Below, one piece after another: positions 12,885-23,788 of a DNA stretch of 64,000 bases. Under the pieces are notes generated by a model that saw only the letters and a list, made by a program, of their open reading frames with translations, was not told where the DNA came from and did no database searches. A program made the translations under genes and the position numbers. Positions within the stretch are counted from its first letter, which is position 1. The number at the start of each line of letters is the position of its first letter. The stretch spans positions 4,224,001 to 4,288,000 of the forward strand of contig JAFFSR010000343.1 of NCBI GenBank assembly GCA_017163975.1. Direction: 5' to 3'. This DNA is from Anastatus disparis (taxonomy: Eukaryota > Arthropoda > Insecta > Hymenoptera > Eupelmidae).

Positions 12885-15800
12885 ACAAATATCTTCAACA
12901 GGGAGATGGTACTACTACTACTCAGAACCACATTACGATTCATGAAGAATCATCGCGATATTACCGACAATTTAAGTTACAAGGTAGACAATTAAGAGAG
13001 TCAATTTTGCCCCCACCACCTAATGCGAATGTGTATACGTGGTTTGAGGCAGCAATAAATGATTTATATCGTCATGTGTGTGAAAATGCGCGACCTTCAG
13101 ATTATATCGGTATAACTATAAACTCTGACCGATTTGTTCACGGTTCTTTATGGATTTCTTTTAGACTGGTTCGTGATTTTTCACCGACAGGTCTACTCGA
13201 GTTATTAGCTTGTGTAGCACAGAGTAATGACAATTTTGAAATCGATGATGTTTTAAACGTGAAAGTCAGCATTGTTTCTAAACCAGAGGGACGCGGTCGG
13301 GTATCACTCACTAGCGAATCAGTTTTCAAGAAATCCATTCTAAATATTCAAAATACCGACAATCTTTGCCTTCCACGCTCGCTAGTCGCTGCTCATGTAT
13401 ATGCTATACGTGGTCAGATGCGCAGTGGTATTCACCATGACAGGTGGAATAGAATAAGACACCACACAGCACAATATCAGAAAGTGCAAGCGTTGAAACT
13501 TGTCAAAGCTGCGAGAGTTACGATACCCGAAACAGATTGTGGTATCGAAGAAATAAAATTATTTCAAGAATATTGCGCTTTTCGGAGTTGCAATAGTTGT
13601 TTATTCTTTTCAAAACTTTGCTCGAGGCTATAAACCACTTTACGATGGTGCACGTTTTGTACAAAATGTTGGTAATCTAGTTAGACATACCTTAAATATA
13701 ATGTATTATGAAAATTCTAATCATTACTAACCAATTTTAAATTTACTCGCAGCAGCTGGCAGCCGTGGCTACTGCATACCTTGTAATAAAAAGTTTAGTC
13801 ATCAAACAAATCATAAATGTCCACAAAAATGTTGTAAATGTTTTCAGAGTCCCCCTTGCGATACAAATCAGGAAAAAATAAAATGTATTCAATGCACTAG
13901 AGATTTTTACGGTAATGTTTGTCTGGAAAATCATAAAATCTCAAAATCTTTCGATAATTTTCGGTCGGTATGCGAGAGCATAAAAATTTGTCGCTTGTGC
14001 AGTAAAACAGTTCGAATGTGCGATAAAGATCCACATAATTGTAATATGATATTTTGCAAAATATGTAATCGTAAAATGCCGATAGAACACTTTTGTTACA
14101 TGCAACCCTTTATCAGCAAAAAAGGATTTGCAACCAATAAAAAGAATATACTTTATTTATTTTATGATTTTGAGACTCAACAATCGGAAATTATCTCGGG
14201 TGCTGATGGTGAAAAAATAAGTTTGCATGTACCAAATTTGTGTGTTGTACAACAAGTATGTAATTGTTGTTTGGATGATAAAAATATAACAAATTCTTGC
14301 GAAATATATGGTATACGCGAATACGTGTTTGAAATCGACCCTGTAAAACAGCTAGTTGATTTGGCCTTAGCAACAAGAAAAAGTTTCAAGCAAATTATTT
14401 GTATAGCCCACAATGCACAGGGTTTTGATGCACAATTTATTCTCAAGCATTTGACAGAACATATAGATCTTAGAGATAAGCCAGATGTAATTTTAAACGG
14501 GTCAAAAATAATCATAATGGGAATTTCAACCGTTAAATTCATAGACAGCTTAAATTACTTACACATGAGTTTAGCTGCCCTACCAAAAGCTTACGGTCTT
14601 GCTAATATCGAGAAAGGTACGTTTCCTCATTTATTTAACACCAGAGAATCAAAATTACGTTGGAGAAATGCCACCTGTGTGGCCTTTTTCACCAGATTCG
14701 ATGAAGGTCGATGAGCGACGAGAATTTATACAGTGGTAAAATGAAAAAAAAAATGACAATTATATATTTAATTTTAAAAATGAGATTATAAAATACTGTA
14801 GACAAGATGTAAAAATTTTACGATTAGCATGTTTGGCCTTTCGTAAAACCTTCATAGAATGTGGTAATACAGATCCATTCGTAGAGTGCGCCACCATCGC
14901 ATCATCTTGTATGCGTGTATATAGAAAAAATTTTTTACAAAAAGACATTATAGGAATCATACCTCAAGGTGGTTATAGACAAGCAAACAAGCAGTCTATG
15001 AAGACGATGCGGTGGCTGTGTTGGATGGAAAATGTGCTGAATCATCAAATTCGGTATACTGTCCGAGCTCGAGAAAAGAGACTTCCCGAGGGCCCTCTAG
15101 TGGATGGATACTGCGAACTTGAAAACGGTACGAAAATTGTTTTACAATTCCACGGGTGTTATTGGCATGGCTGTGTATGGTGTTACACAGTGAACCGTGA
15201 CTCACGCCTCGTAAACGGTGAAAATATGGACGAACGTTTCGAGAGAACCGCGCGAATATCCGAAAAGATAAGAAGCCACGGTTATCAATTAATAGAAAAG
15301 TGGGAATGTGATTTTGATCATGAGTACTCACAGAACGAAAGTATGAAGATGTATATCGATAATAAGACACGAAATTGGCATGAACCGTTGAATCCTCGAG
15401 AAGCATTTTTCGGTGGTCGTACGGGTAATACAGTCAAAATTTACGATGCAAAAGAGGGTGAGAAAATAAAATACGTGGACGTGTGTTCATTATATCCATA
15501 TATCTGTAAATACGGTCGATATTCCGTTGGTCATCCTACTCTTTACGTGGGTGAAGATGAGTGTCGCTCTCTGGTGGGTCAAACAAATAATATGTCACGT
15601 TGAAGGTCTTATTAATTGCGAAGTATTGCCGCCGCGAAATATACATCATGCTGTACTACCCGTTAAAATGCATAATAAGCTTTTGTTTCCACTGTGTCGA
15701 ACATGTGCCGAATCAATGTATACCGTAGATTGTGACCATGAAAATCCTGATGATCGAGTTTTTATCGGCACGTGGGTTGCTGACAAGTTGAAAAAAGCTG

Positions 15801-16792
15801 TTCAAATGGGCTATATCATCAGAAAAATATTTGAAATATGGTCTTATAAAATTACTCAGTACAACAAAGCCACGGGTCAGGGTGGTCAATTTCCAACTTA
15901 TATCGATAAATTTTTCGCTGAGAAAACGTAAGCGTCGGGTTACCCTTCGGAATGTGCTGACGGTGATGAAAACGCGATTGCTCGATATATTGAGGAATTT
16001 GTGCAACAAGAGGGCATTAAATTAGACAAAAATCGAATAAAATATAACGCTGGTCTGAGATCTGTAGCAAAACTCTGTTTAAATTCATTGTGGGGTAAAT
16101 TTGGTCAACGAGAGAATATGCCAAAGACTGAAGTGATAGATGATCCACAGAGATTGTTTGAATTACTCTGCAGTGTCGAGACCGAGATCAACTCAATTTT
16201 ACTGATCAATGAGTCGATAATTTATGTAAGTTGGCACAATAAAGAATCAGCTGTTGAGCCATCACCATTATGTAACGTTGTCGTAGCCGCTTATACCACA
16301 GCCTTGGCGCGTTTAAAACTCTACGAAGAATTGCAACCGCTGGGTGAACGTGTATTGTATTACGATACTGATTCTATTGTGTATGTAAGTTGCGTGGGTG
16401 AGTACGATGCGAAAACAGGGTCGTTCTTGGGTGACTTGACCGACGAATTGGCCTGTTATGGTGTTGGCAACAGCATCACATCATTCGTCTCTGGAGGACC
16501 CAAATTTTACAGATATAAATATTTGACACCAGATGGCGTTGAAGGACGTGTTTGCAAAATCAAGGGTATAAGACTTAATTCTTCAGTGAGTCGGAAAATA
16601 AACTTTGATTCCATACGAGATCTTATTACTGGTAACATACCGCCACTTTTTGCAAACTATGACGCTATTAGACGCACACGGTTTCACGATGTTGTAACAC
16701 GACCTGAATGTAAAATATGCGAGCCTGTGTACTTAAAGAGACGATTCGTGAATAACGAGATTAGCTATCCATACGGTTATAAGTCTAATTAA
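12885..16792 (+). pseudogene. polB: Polinton protein-primed DNA polymerase B
   Basis: Replicates the transposon DNA, using a terminal protein as primer. The region reads as one protein of about 1,250 residues across three frames. Order: N-terminal region; a Cys-rich segment (about 13790-14080); the exonuclease domain with YDFET (14164), HNAQGFD (14410) and YCRQDV (about 14800); then polymerase motif A, DVCSLYP (15479), motif B, KLCLNSLWGKFGQ (about 16070), and motif C, YYDTDS (about 16360). Catalytic Asp residues are intact. There is no good ATG at the start, consistent with a spliced start at 12885. Damage: frameshift at about 13600, TAA 13728-13730, frameshift at about 14680, TAA 14737-14739, frameshift at about 15570 and TAA 15929-15931. 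Confidence 0.92.
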
Positions 16793-16919
16793 AAATAAAT
16801 TATTGTAAATATATTATCACTAAAGCGAATATATGATATAGGATAAAGAGATAATTAAAACACAAACTATTTTGAAATGAATTTTTATATTTTATGAAAA
16901 TGTAAAACGAAAAATAAAT

Positions 16920-17135
16920 TTATTTTCTATTAATTAAGTAGGCATCAATTTTTTTCAAAAGCACAGGTTCCAGAATAATCCGCATCCTTTCCACTCTCAT
17001 TCTGAATCTTTCTCTATCACGAGCCGCTTGCTCCCACTCTCCACGTCGCGCTGCACGACTCGCATAGTCCCACACGCGTATCACATGAATTTTCGGCTTA
17101 CCCTCTTTGAAATGCACTTGTTTTGTTTGATTCAT
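16920..17135 (-). CDS. Small Polinton protein on the opposite strand
   Basis: 71 codons, ATG at 17135, complete. Rich in Arg and Glu with a predicted long helix (VWDYASRAARRGEWEQAARD). A similar short minus-strand gene between polymerase and ATPase is, from memory, typical of insect Polintons; its function is not known to me. It is one of the few genes here without a visible lesion. Confidence 0.6.
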   Translation of the reverse strand: MNQTKQVHFKEGKPKIHVIRVWDYASRAARRGEWEQAARDRERFRMRVERMRIILEPVLLKKIDAYLINRK

Positions 17136-17634
17136 CGTTCACTGTACTTTTTGTAGACTCTCTTTTCTATAAAATTGTTGAGAATCAAAAATTTAAATCT
17201 GATTAATTCTTTGATGAAAATTTATTACCTTTTTCAATTTCTTGGCTATTGCTCACGATAGCAGCACTTTTTTAAGACTAACCAGCACTGACCGTTTACC
17301 AACACATTTAATTATATACTATAAATGGTGGTGGTGATGGTGGTGGTGGGGGTGGGCATATTAATTATAAGTAGGAGATTAATACTTATTTGGCTCTTTC
17401 AGCCATAAAACTAAAGAGCGGAATAATGCTGGCGTTAGCCAGCTATATGGCTAATCAGCTAAACGATTGGCTAGCGCCAGCGCGATACTGTTCGCACATG
17501 CGCGCGCCGCCGCCGCCGCCCCCACTCTTGCTCATCACTCTTAATGATCGTATATGTAGAGTGGTTCGAGGGTGTGATGGGGTCAGTAATAGAAGTTTAG
17601 TAGCAGTGGTAACATGGACGTTTGCAGGTGGGTG
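17136..17634. other. Intergenic region between divergent Polinton genes
   Basis: Contains a TGG microsatellite (about 17324-17355) and a GC-rich (CCG)n patch (about 17505-17523). It probably holds promoters in both directions, but I cannot place a TATA box with confidence. Confidence 0.4.
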
Positions 17635-18095
17635 CATCCGTAGACTTTGATGATTTGTGGACCCAGCTCGTGTGGTAAAACAGTGTTCGTGAAGAATTTT
17701 TTGCATCACATTGATTGCATGAGTGATACAAAATTCGAGCGTATACTCTTGTACTATACCGAGTGGCAGCCAATTTACAAGGAGTTGGCCAAGGGTATCA
17801 AATTTCACGAGGGTTTACCAAAGAGCGAAGACTATGCCAATGATCCACGAGCAAAACTCTTAATTCTCGACGATCTGATGAGAAAATCATCCAACAGAGC
17901 TGTAGTAAATCTCTATACCAAAGGCCGTCATCACAATAACTTGAGCGTCATCTTTATCTTGCAAAATCTCTTTGATCAAGGTCAGCGAGAAATTTCTTTA
18001 TTTCCGTCGACAAACATCAGTACGTTTATGTGCCTCGTTGCAATCCCATAAAAGCTGGTGCTCGCTCGAATAATCTACCAGTCGTGCGATTGTAA
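17635..18095 (+). pseudogene. Polinton packaging ATPase (FtsK/HerA type)
   Basis: ATP-driven motor expected to load transposon DNA into the capsid. Walker A is CGPSSCGKT (17659), preceded by an in-frame TAG at 17641-17643 where the family has the HPFT-like lead-in. Walker B is KLLILDDL (about 17853), followed by a sensor-like QNLF. At about 18000 the frame changes and a central block is missing; the text resumes near the C-terminus (VPRCNPIKAG...) and ends at TAA 18093-18095. At about 150 residues it is clearly shorter than the usual 230-260. The stop overlaps the next gene's ATG (TAATG). Confidence 0.88.
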
Positions 18096-18439
18096 TGGAG
18101 CCGGTAAGACGTAGTCGTAGCAGACCAATTCCAGAAAAGTACTGGACTTAGCTACATGTTTTGTGTAAAATCGAACTTTCTCAACTCAAGGCCATATTAC
18201 GCGAAGCAAATTCCAAACTTATAACGCACATTTGCGAGTGTGCTTTGAATATTTTACGTGGAAATAATCCACTCAGCAAGTATTATAAGAAACGATTCCG
18301 AAAAGTCGCACCACTGTTGCGAAAACTCGCTAAACGGGGTATTTTGGAGGTAAAAAGGAAATTGGTGGTAAAATCAGCATATTTACTACAGCTAATTGTG
18401 AAACCTGTTTTATCGGCATGGAGTACGCAAGAAAAATGA
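18095..18439 (+). pseudogene. Small basic Polinton protein
   Basis: ATG 18095 overlaps the ATPase stop. It encodes an Arg-rich N-terminus, then an in-frame TAG (18149-18151), then a helical, Lys/Arg-rich body (LSQLKAILREAN, LRKLAKRGILEVKRK). A protein of this kind follows the ATPase in many insect Polintons as I recall; it looks like a nucleic-acid-binding or small capsid component, but its role is not established. The C-terminus probably shifts frame near 18375. Confidence 0.6.
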
Positions 18440-19203
18440 TTTTAGTACCGCAAGAGTGCTTGGAGCAACAGCGGCTGCAGCAGCACGACTTACTAACTAC
18501 CAATCATACAACACCACCGTCCAGTGTCCAGACACCTGGTACAGCCACGACACGCCTTGACGAGGAAATGAGTAAAATTTTACATTCTACGGGTGATGAG
18601 CGTCAAAAATCTCTGCAATATCAACAAATCTCGCAGCGTTACTTGCATCTAAAAGAGAAGGAGAAGGATGAAAGTAGGGGTATAATACGTCCAAACGAGA
18701 CAACATTATTAGAAACGGAAACGACGATGGGTACAGACAATAATGACGAAATTGACGACGAACAGCTTGTCCAGTCGGTACCGCAGAAATTTCAAAGCAA
18801 TGCTAGACATCTCATTAGATATTTGCGGCAAGCTGGTAATATTGAATGGGATAGTCGTGGTATAATCAAGCTAAATGGCACTGTTGTCAAGGGTGCTAAT
18901 ATTGTCGATTTAATGAACGAAGCTATGAGAAGTAGAAAAAGGCCGCCACCGCGCGGATGCGAACAGTTTGCACGCGTCTTGCAACAAGTTAGCATACCTC
19001 AAGAATTTATTGGTAACGATCAACTGTGGCGTACGATTGCATCTCATAGCCCTGATTCACTGCTGTCATCGTCGTCAGAAAACGAAGGTTATTATTCTTC
19101 AACAGCTACTGGTCAAACGAGTGTAAAGGAAAAAGAAGATGAGAGTGCGAAAAAGCGTAAAAAGGTTGGTAGTGGTTGGCAGCTACGCCATCAACCCCTG
19201 TAA
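18418..19203 (+). CDS. Conserved Polinton protein, function unknown
   Basis: 261 codons from ATG 18418, uninterrupted. Starts with a short motif MEYARKMILVPQECLEQQ, then a long low-complexity Gln/Thr/Glu linker. A conserved-looking C-terminal block follows (about residues 130-200: RHLIRYLRQAGNIEWD, NIVDLMNEAMRSRK) before a Ser/Lys-rich tail. The layout (short N-terminal motif, linker, folded block) is typical of this Polinton ORF as I remember it. It may be a structural or DNA-binding protein. It overlaps the previous gene by 22 bases. Confidence 0.65.
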   Translation: MEYARKMILVPQECLEQQRLQQHDLLTTNHTTPPSSVQTPGTATTRLDEEMSKILHSTGDERQKSLQYQQISQRYLHLKEKEKDESRGIIRPNETTLLETETTMGTDNNDEIDDEQLVQSVPQKFQSNARHLIRYLRQAGNIEWDSRGIIKLNGTVVKGANIVDLMNEAMRSRKRPPPRGCEQFARVLQQVSIPQEFIGNDQLWRTIASHSPDSLLSSSSENEGYYSSTATGQTSVKEKEDESAKKRKKVGSGWQLRHQPL

Positions 19204-19261
19204 AAAAGAGTCGCCTCGAACAGCTAAAATGGGACCGTATGTGAAAGCATGAAAGCAAGTG

Positions 19262-19759
19262 ATGGAGGGGGAGGAGGAGGAGGAGGAGGAGGAGGGGGAG
19301 AAAACTGGTACTTTTATAGACCGATTGATTTCAGTTGTACCCTTTGAAATGCATCTACCAGGCTACCAGTTTCTCGGCCCTGGCACGCATCTCGGAGAGC
19401 GTCTCAGACGTGATCAGAGAGGAAAAAATCCTCTTGATAATGCCTGTCTAGAGCACGATATTTCATATTTAAATAAAAAAATAACGAATCATATAAAAGC
19501 CGACAGACTGCTGGCTGAACGAGCATTTTCACGCATGCTCTCGGAGACTGCAGATGGTGATGAAAAGACTGCAGCTGGTATTACTGTTTTGTGCATGGTC
19601 AGCAAAATTGCGTTTGATAAATTTTTGAAACGCATTAAAAATACATTTAAAAGACAGCAAAAGAGAGAGAAAAAGCTAGTTTGTAAGAGGGTGAGGAGGA
19701 GGAGCAATGAAAAAGAAGGAGGAAAAGAAGAAGGAGGCAAAAAAGCCGGACGATCTTGA
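19262..19759 (+). CDS. Phospholipase A2-like Polinton protein
   Basis: The true ATG is 19262. After an acidic Glu run there is a domain like the parvovirus VP1 phospholipase A2 family: Ca-binding loop GYQFLGPGT, then the catalytic HD pair in DNACLEHDISY (about residues 35-65). This domain is known in Polintons and several small DNA viruses, where it is thought to breach membranes during entry. The C-terminal half is very basic (Lys/Arg runs) and may bind DNA or localise to the nucleus. Frame intact; the C-terminus overlaps the integrase start. Confidence 0.85.
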   Translation: MEGEEEEEEEEGEKTGTFIDRLISVVPFEMHLPGYQFLGPGTHLGERLRRDQRGKNPLDNACLEHDISYLNKKITNHIKADRLLAERAFSRMLSETADGDEKTAAGITVLCMVSKIAFDKFLKRIKNTFKRQQKREKKLVCKRVRRRSNEKEGGKEEGGKKAGRS

Positions 19760-20246
19760 GCATTATTAATATAATCTTTCTGCACCATCAGCGTACGCTG
19801 GTGCTCATCTACTGAAACACGCGAAATCCAAAAAATTTGATAACAATACCATTTCTAAATGGTTGGAGAGTCAGGATGCACATACCTTACACAAACTCGT
19901 GAGACATCGTTTTCCTCGTCGACATTACAACGTTTTTAGCCCCTTTGAAGTGTGGGAAGCTGACTTGGCAGATATGAGATCACTTAAAACCTACAATGAT
20001 GGGTACAGCTATATTCTCATTGTCATTGATGCACTTTCAAAGTTTGCTTGGGCAGAGCCTCTTCTCGATAAAACCAGTCGAAGCGTCGCTGTAGCATTAG
20101 ACAAAATTTCATCACGATGTAATGATAGACATCCTATTTACATACAGACTGATAAAGGTAAAGAGTTTATCGATCGAGAGGTGCAAGAGGTACTAAAAGA
20201 GAAACATATTACCTATCGAGTCTTCAGACATCCTCTATTCTATTAA
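19707..20246 (+). pseudogene. Polinton integrase, 3' half lost
   Basis: Retroviral-type DDE integrase that would insert the element into the host genome. ATG 19707 opens a Lys-rich start; a TAA at 19767-19769 interrupts it; then comes the conserved N-terminal region and the catalytic core. The first Asp is in WEADLADM and the second in IQTDKGKEF. The core stops just after (ITYRVFRHP) where LINE sequence begins, so the third acidic residue and the C-terminal domain are missing. They do not reappear on the far side of the LINE, which implies a deletion as well as an insertion. Confidence 0.9.
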
Positions 20247-22942
20247 ATTACTCCTTCTATTAAATCTTTTAGTCAACACATTAATATGCGGTTCCCACGA
20301 CAGTTTAGAGTCGAGTACAACACCAAGGCTCGTAACGGTGTCAGAGAAAGGAATACCGATACCGCTCCCCAGGTCAATCGTCCTTGGCTCACCCGAATAA
20401 AAATTTTTAATAAAACGATTACTTCCAAAGATGGTCGCCTTTGTTTTACTAGCATTCAAAGTGAGAGAAACACCAGCAGCTCACCCCGACACCGCCCTGG
20501 CCGCCCTCTGTAAAATACGAATCCCCTCGTCCACATCATCATAAAGGACCTGTGTATAAATTTGAAGATCATCTGCATACAGCAGATGCCCGACGCAACC
20601 AGAGTCCAGTGCATCACGTACGTTATTTATGTGAAGGCAAAACAACAGGGGCCCCAGCACCGAACCCTGAGGTACTCCTAGATTGGTTATTAGCCAATTC
20701 GATTCCTCCTTTAAATGTGTGGAAACCATTTGTTTTCTACCCGATAAATAGGAATTAATTCATCCGAGTGCGGCCCTGGAGAACCCCATCGATCTAAGCC
20801 TTGCAAGAAGTTTGGAGGGAGAGATCGTGTCCAATGCCTTACTAAAGTCAAAAAGTAGCAGTAACGTGACAAGTTTCCTGTCTAGACCTGACCTTATATC
20901 GTCTGTAAGCTTAAGTACAGCAGTCTGCGTAGAATGGTTTTTTCTGAAGCCCATCTGCATAGGATCGAGCAATTTTTTGGATGTAATGTACTCCTGCAGT
21001 TGGTCATGGGCGATCTTCTCAAGAACCTTTCAAAGAAAACATTAGATGGCTATAGGCCTAAAATCTTTTGGTTGCTTAGGTGCAGCACATTTTTTCAATG
21101 GTATAATACGCGCTTGCTTCCAACGGCAAGGGAAGACCCCCAGTGCAAAAGAGGAGTTGAACAGAGTCACAAGATGTTCACCAATAAATGGTAAAGCTTT
21201 AACTATCACGCTTTGCGAAATGCCATCCTCACCACAAGCCTGTGAGGAAAAATGTGAAATTGCAAGAACAACATCATTAAAACTAATTGGTTTAAAGGTA
21301 AACCCATTTTCATTGCATTGAGAAAGAATTCTCAATCGCTCTTCACTATCCTCCTGCGGCGAGACTGACACCCCAGCAAAGTGCGCATTAAGCTCATCCG
21401 GAGTGAATCCATTCAAATCCTCTTGAGGTCCGGATAGCAGTCCCAGGTCTCTCAATTCCTTCCAGCCATTACCACCCTCCAGAGCATCAAACAGTCTATT
21501 GTGAATATAAGCAGTCTTAGCATGGTCCATGCGTTCGTCTACCACCCTACGCAACCGCAGAAATTCAAGAAGATACCGCTTGTCCTCTGTCCGTTTGTAT
21601 CTACGATATGTAGCATCTCTCTTACGCCGCATCCGTGACAATTCTTCATCTACCCATGGAAACTTATTCTTATTAGGCTTGAGCGCTTTCAACGGCGCCA
21701 AATTCTCGATTGCAGCAGTGAGATTGTCACAGAAGCAACCAAGTGCAGATTCAGGGTCAACTGTGTCAGTCATAAGCGGCGACCAATCACAGCCGGCAAG
21801 TTTCTCTCCCAATGCAGTTGGACAAATATTTTTATAGTTTCTATACATGATACGTTTTTGATCTAAAGTTATAGTGTTGCAAGGCAAACAGACGTCAATC
21901 AAATTATGCCGACTGTGAAAGCTCGCCGCTAGGTTCCGTGCATCAAGCACCACGTCGTTGTCATTAACAAAGATCAGGTCAATCCACGTGTGAGACGTCG
22001 GAGTATGATGCGTAGCACCGTGCTGGACCAACTGTAACGAAAGCTCAGCCGACAGATTACTAAGAAACTTGGCATCACTGTTCTCTTTAAGGCGATCGGC
22101 ATTCAAGTCCGCCATTATAATTTTATGGGAATAGCCCGAACAAAAATTTCTCAAATCAATCAACAAATTAAAGTTTCTAATAAACGAAACAGCAGGAGGA
22201 CGATAAATGACAGAAAATATATTCAGGCACCTCCGGCTTACCGTTACTATTACTAGTTTGCGTCTCCGAAGTGGCCAAAATAGTGCATTTCAGATTATCC
22301 TTAAGAAGGGGCCGAACTATCTGTCTTTGTCTAATAGCGTTTTTCGTCATTTATGTAAACACTATCCGGTATAACAAGAAAAAAATAGCAGCCCCCGCTA
22401 GATATTAGTATAATAAGTAAATTTTTTAATAACAACCAAATTTTTTCACTGCGTAGTTTTTGAATAATTAGAGACCTACCAAAAAAAGATAGGTTATATT
22501 CTCGATTGCTAGTAGGTCTCTAATTAGTCAAAAACTATGCGGTAAAAAATTTGGTTGTTATTACAAAATTTACTTATTATACTAATATCTAGCGGGGGCT
22601 GCTATTTTTTTCTTGTTATACCGGATAGTGTTTACATAAATGATGAAAAACGCTATTAGACAAAGACAGATAGTTCGGCCCCTTCTTAATATACAAGGCA
22701 ACTCCTCCACCACGCAAGTTTCTGTCCTGTCTAAACACTTTGTACCCTCCGACTCAAATGACGTCATCCGATAGAGACGGACCCAGCCAGGTCTCAGCAA
22801 CTCCAAATATGTCGTAAGAATGATAACTACTTGAAAGTTCACGCACCTGCCCAATATGAGCTCTCAAAGAGGTCACATTCAGAAAGCACGCGCGCAGTTC
22901 ACCCCTCCTCCCTATTCGACTCTCCGAAGAGGACCAGCGCAG
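20247..22942 (-). pseudogene. LINE endonuclease-reverse transcriptase
   Basis: Endonuclease nicks target DNA and the RT copies the element RNA there. The endonuclease starts near 22880 (FLNVTSLRAHIGQVREL) and continues past a hairpin insertion, with VAETWL and ADLNADRL near its end. A linker leads to the RT: FRPIAI (about 21050), DFSKALDTI, GVPQGSVLGPLL and the catalytic YADD (LLYADDLQIY, about 20590). All stretches are in one frame apart from the insertion. Several in-frame stops look like point mutations, including TGA codons where Trp or Arg is expected (about 20479, 20758 and 22760) and TAA/TGA near 21035. Confidence 0.88.
22301..22689. mobile_element. TTAA hairpin element, copy 2 (389 bp)
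   Basis: Almost identical to copy 1 (2079-2467) and the same length. It sits inside the LINE endonuclease; with the element and one TTAA taken out, the LINE frame runs straight through the junction. That proves a TTAA target duplication and recent activity after the LINE had inserted. Confidence 0.95.
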
Positions 22943-22945
22943 TCA

Positions 22946-23320
22946 TTGGGGAGAGGCTCTATCTAAGGATATTGCATAATTTTTAATTGATTCCTGATTC
23001 GAGCTCATCCCGCTATTATGAGGTTTAAATTTATCATTATCAGTAGATCCATTATTTGTTAGAACTTCATCGTGTTTCTCAATATCAGTTACGTTAACAT
23101 TTTTCTGTACAATACATTTAGATTTATCTAATATTTCATTCAAATCATGTTCACTTTCAAATTTGTGCGCTTTCTCCCCTCTCTCCCTCCTCACCATAAA
23201 TTTACCACCTCTATGCCAAACAAACTTGCAACCTTTTCCTTTAGCATACTTTTTAAGATTTTTAAATTTAATATATTTATCTTTTTCAAGATACTCATTG
23301 GTAATGGGGATAAGTGTGTT
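22946..23320 (-). pseudogene. LINE ORF1-like FP domain fragment
   Basis: A Lys-rich segment with the signature KGCKFVWHRGGKFMVRRE resembles the C-terminal FP domain found in many insect LINE ORF1 proteins, a nucleic-acid-binding part. It runs in the direction of the endonuclease and ends 20 codons or so before it. 5' truncated at the Polinton junction. Confidence 0.6.
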
Positions 23321-23322
23321 AC

Positions 23323-23779
23323 AGTTGGTAAACCTTGTTCTGGTTATCACCAGTCGGGTGCAGGAGTAGGTATTTTTTTGAAAGGTCTCTTCCGAGCAGC
23401 TATACCGAAGATCAAACAAGGTGCAAAAGTGGTCGGTAAGGAGGCTCTCCGAGCGGGTAAAAATATCCTAGATGACGTCACTCTAGGTGGCAAACCGGTC
23501 AAAGAGGCGACCAAACAGCGCATTCGCGAGAGTGGTAAAAATCTTAAAAGAAAAGCTGACGTTGTTCTGGAGAAATTGCTCTTGGGTGAGTCAAGTGCGA
23601 AAGAGGGGGAGGAATCAGAATATAAAAAGAAGAACGAGACATCATCAACTCAGTCGTCGAGTGCACCTGGCACTACAAACACCTCAGCGGCTAAACGCTC
23701 GAAAAGTGGTAAAGTTGCGAAAAAGAAGAAGAAGCAGAATAAGAAAGCACGTGTAGCTAGAGATATTTTTGAAAATTAA
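23323..23779 (+). pseudogene. Polinton minor capsid protein, 5' truncated
   Basis: A capsid vertex/penton-type or small internal capsid protein of Polintons. Recognisable pattern: GAGVGIFLKGLFRAAIPKIK, then VGKEALRAGKNILDDV, then a Lys/Arg-rich, Ser-rich tail. The start is missing because the LINE junction lies just upstream, at about 23320. Open to TAA 23777-23779. The major capsid gene begins 10 bases later, as is usual for the family. Confidence 0.8.
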
Positions 23780-23788
23780 AATTTCAAG

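Larger units (their letters stand above)
20247..23320 (-). mobile_element. Non-LTR retrotransposon (LINE) inside the Polinton
   Basis: Oriented on the minus strand, its 5' side near 23320 and truncated 3' side near 20247. Carries an FP/ORF1-like part, an APE-type endonuclease and a reverse transcriptase. The C-terminus and 3' UTR are lost at 20247 and no poly-A tail or target duplication is visible. Style of the RT and endonuclease suggests the Jockey/CR1 side of the LINE tree; clade not settled. It separates the integrase from the minor capsid gene. Confidence 0.85.

Noticed and set aside
15527..15603. Separate short genes inside the polymerase region
   Set aside because: The neighbouring frames read as one PolB broken by frameshifts and stops.
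20286..21837. Plus-strand frames over the LINE
   Set aside because: Shadows of the minus-strand endonuclease-RT, which has all the motifs.
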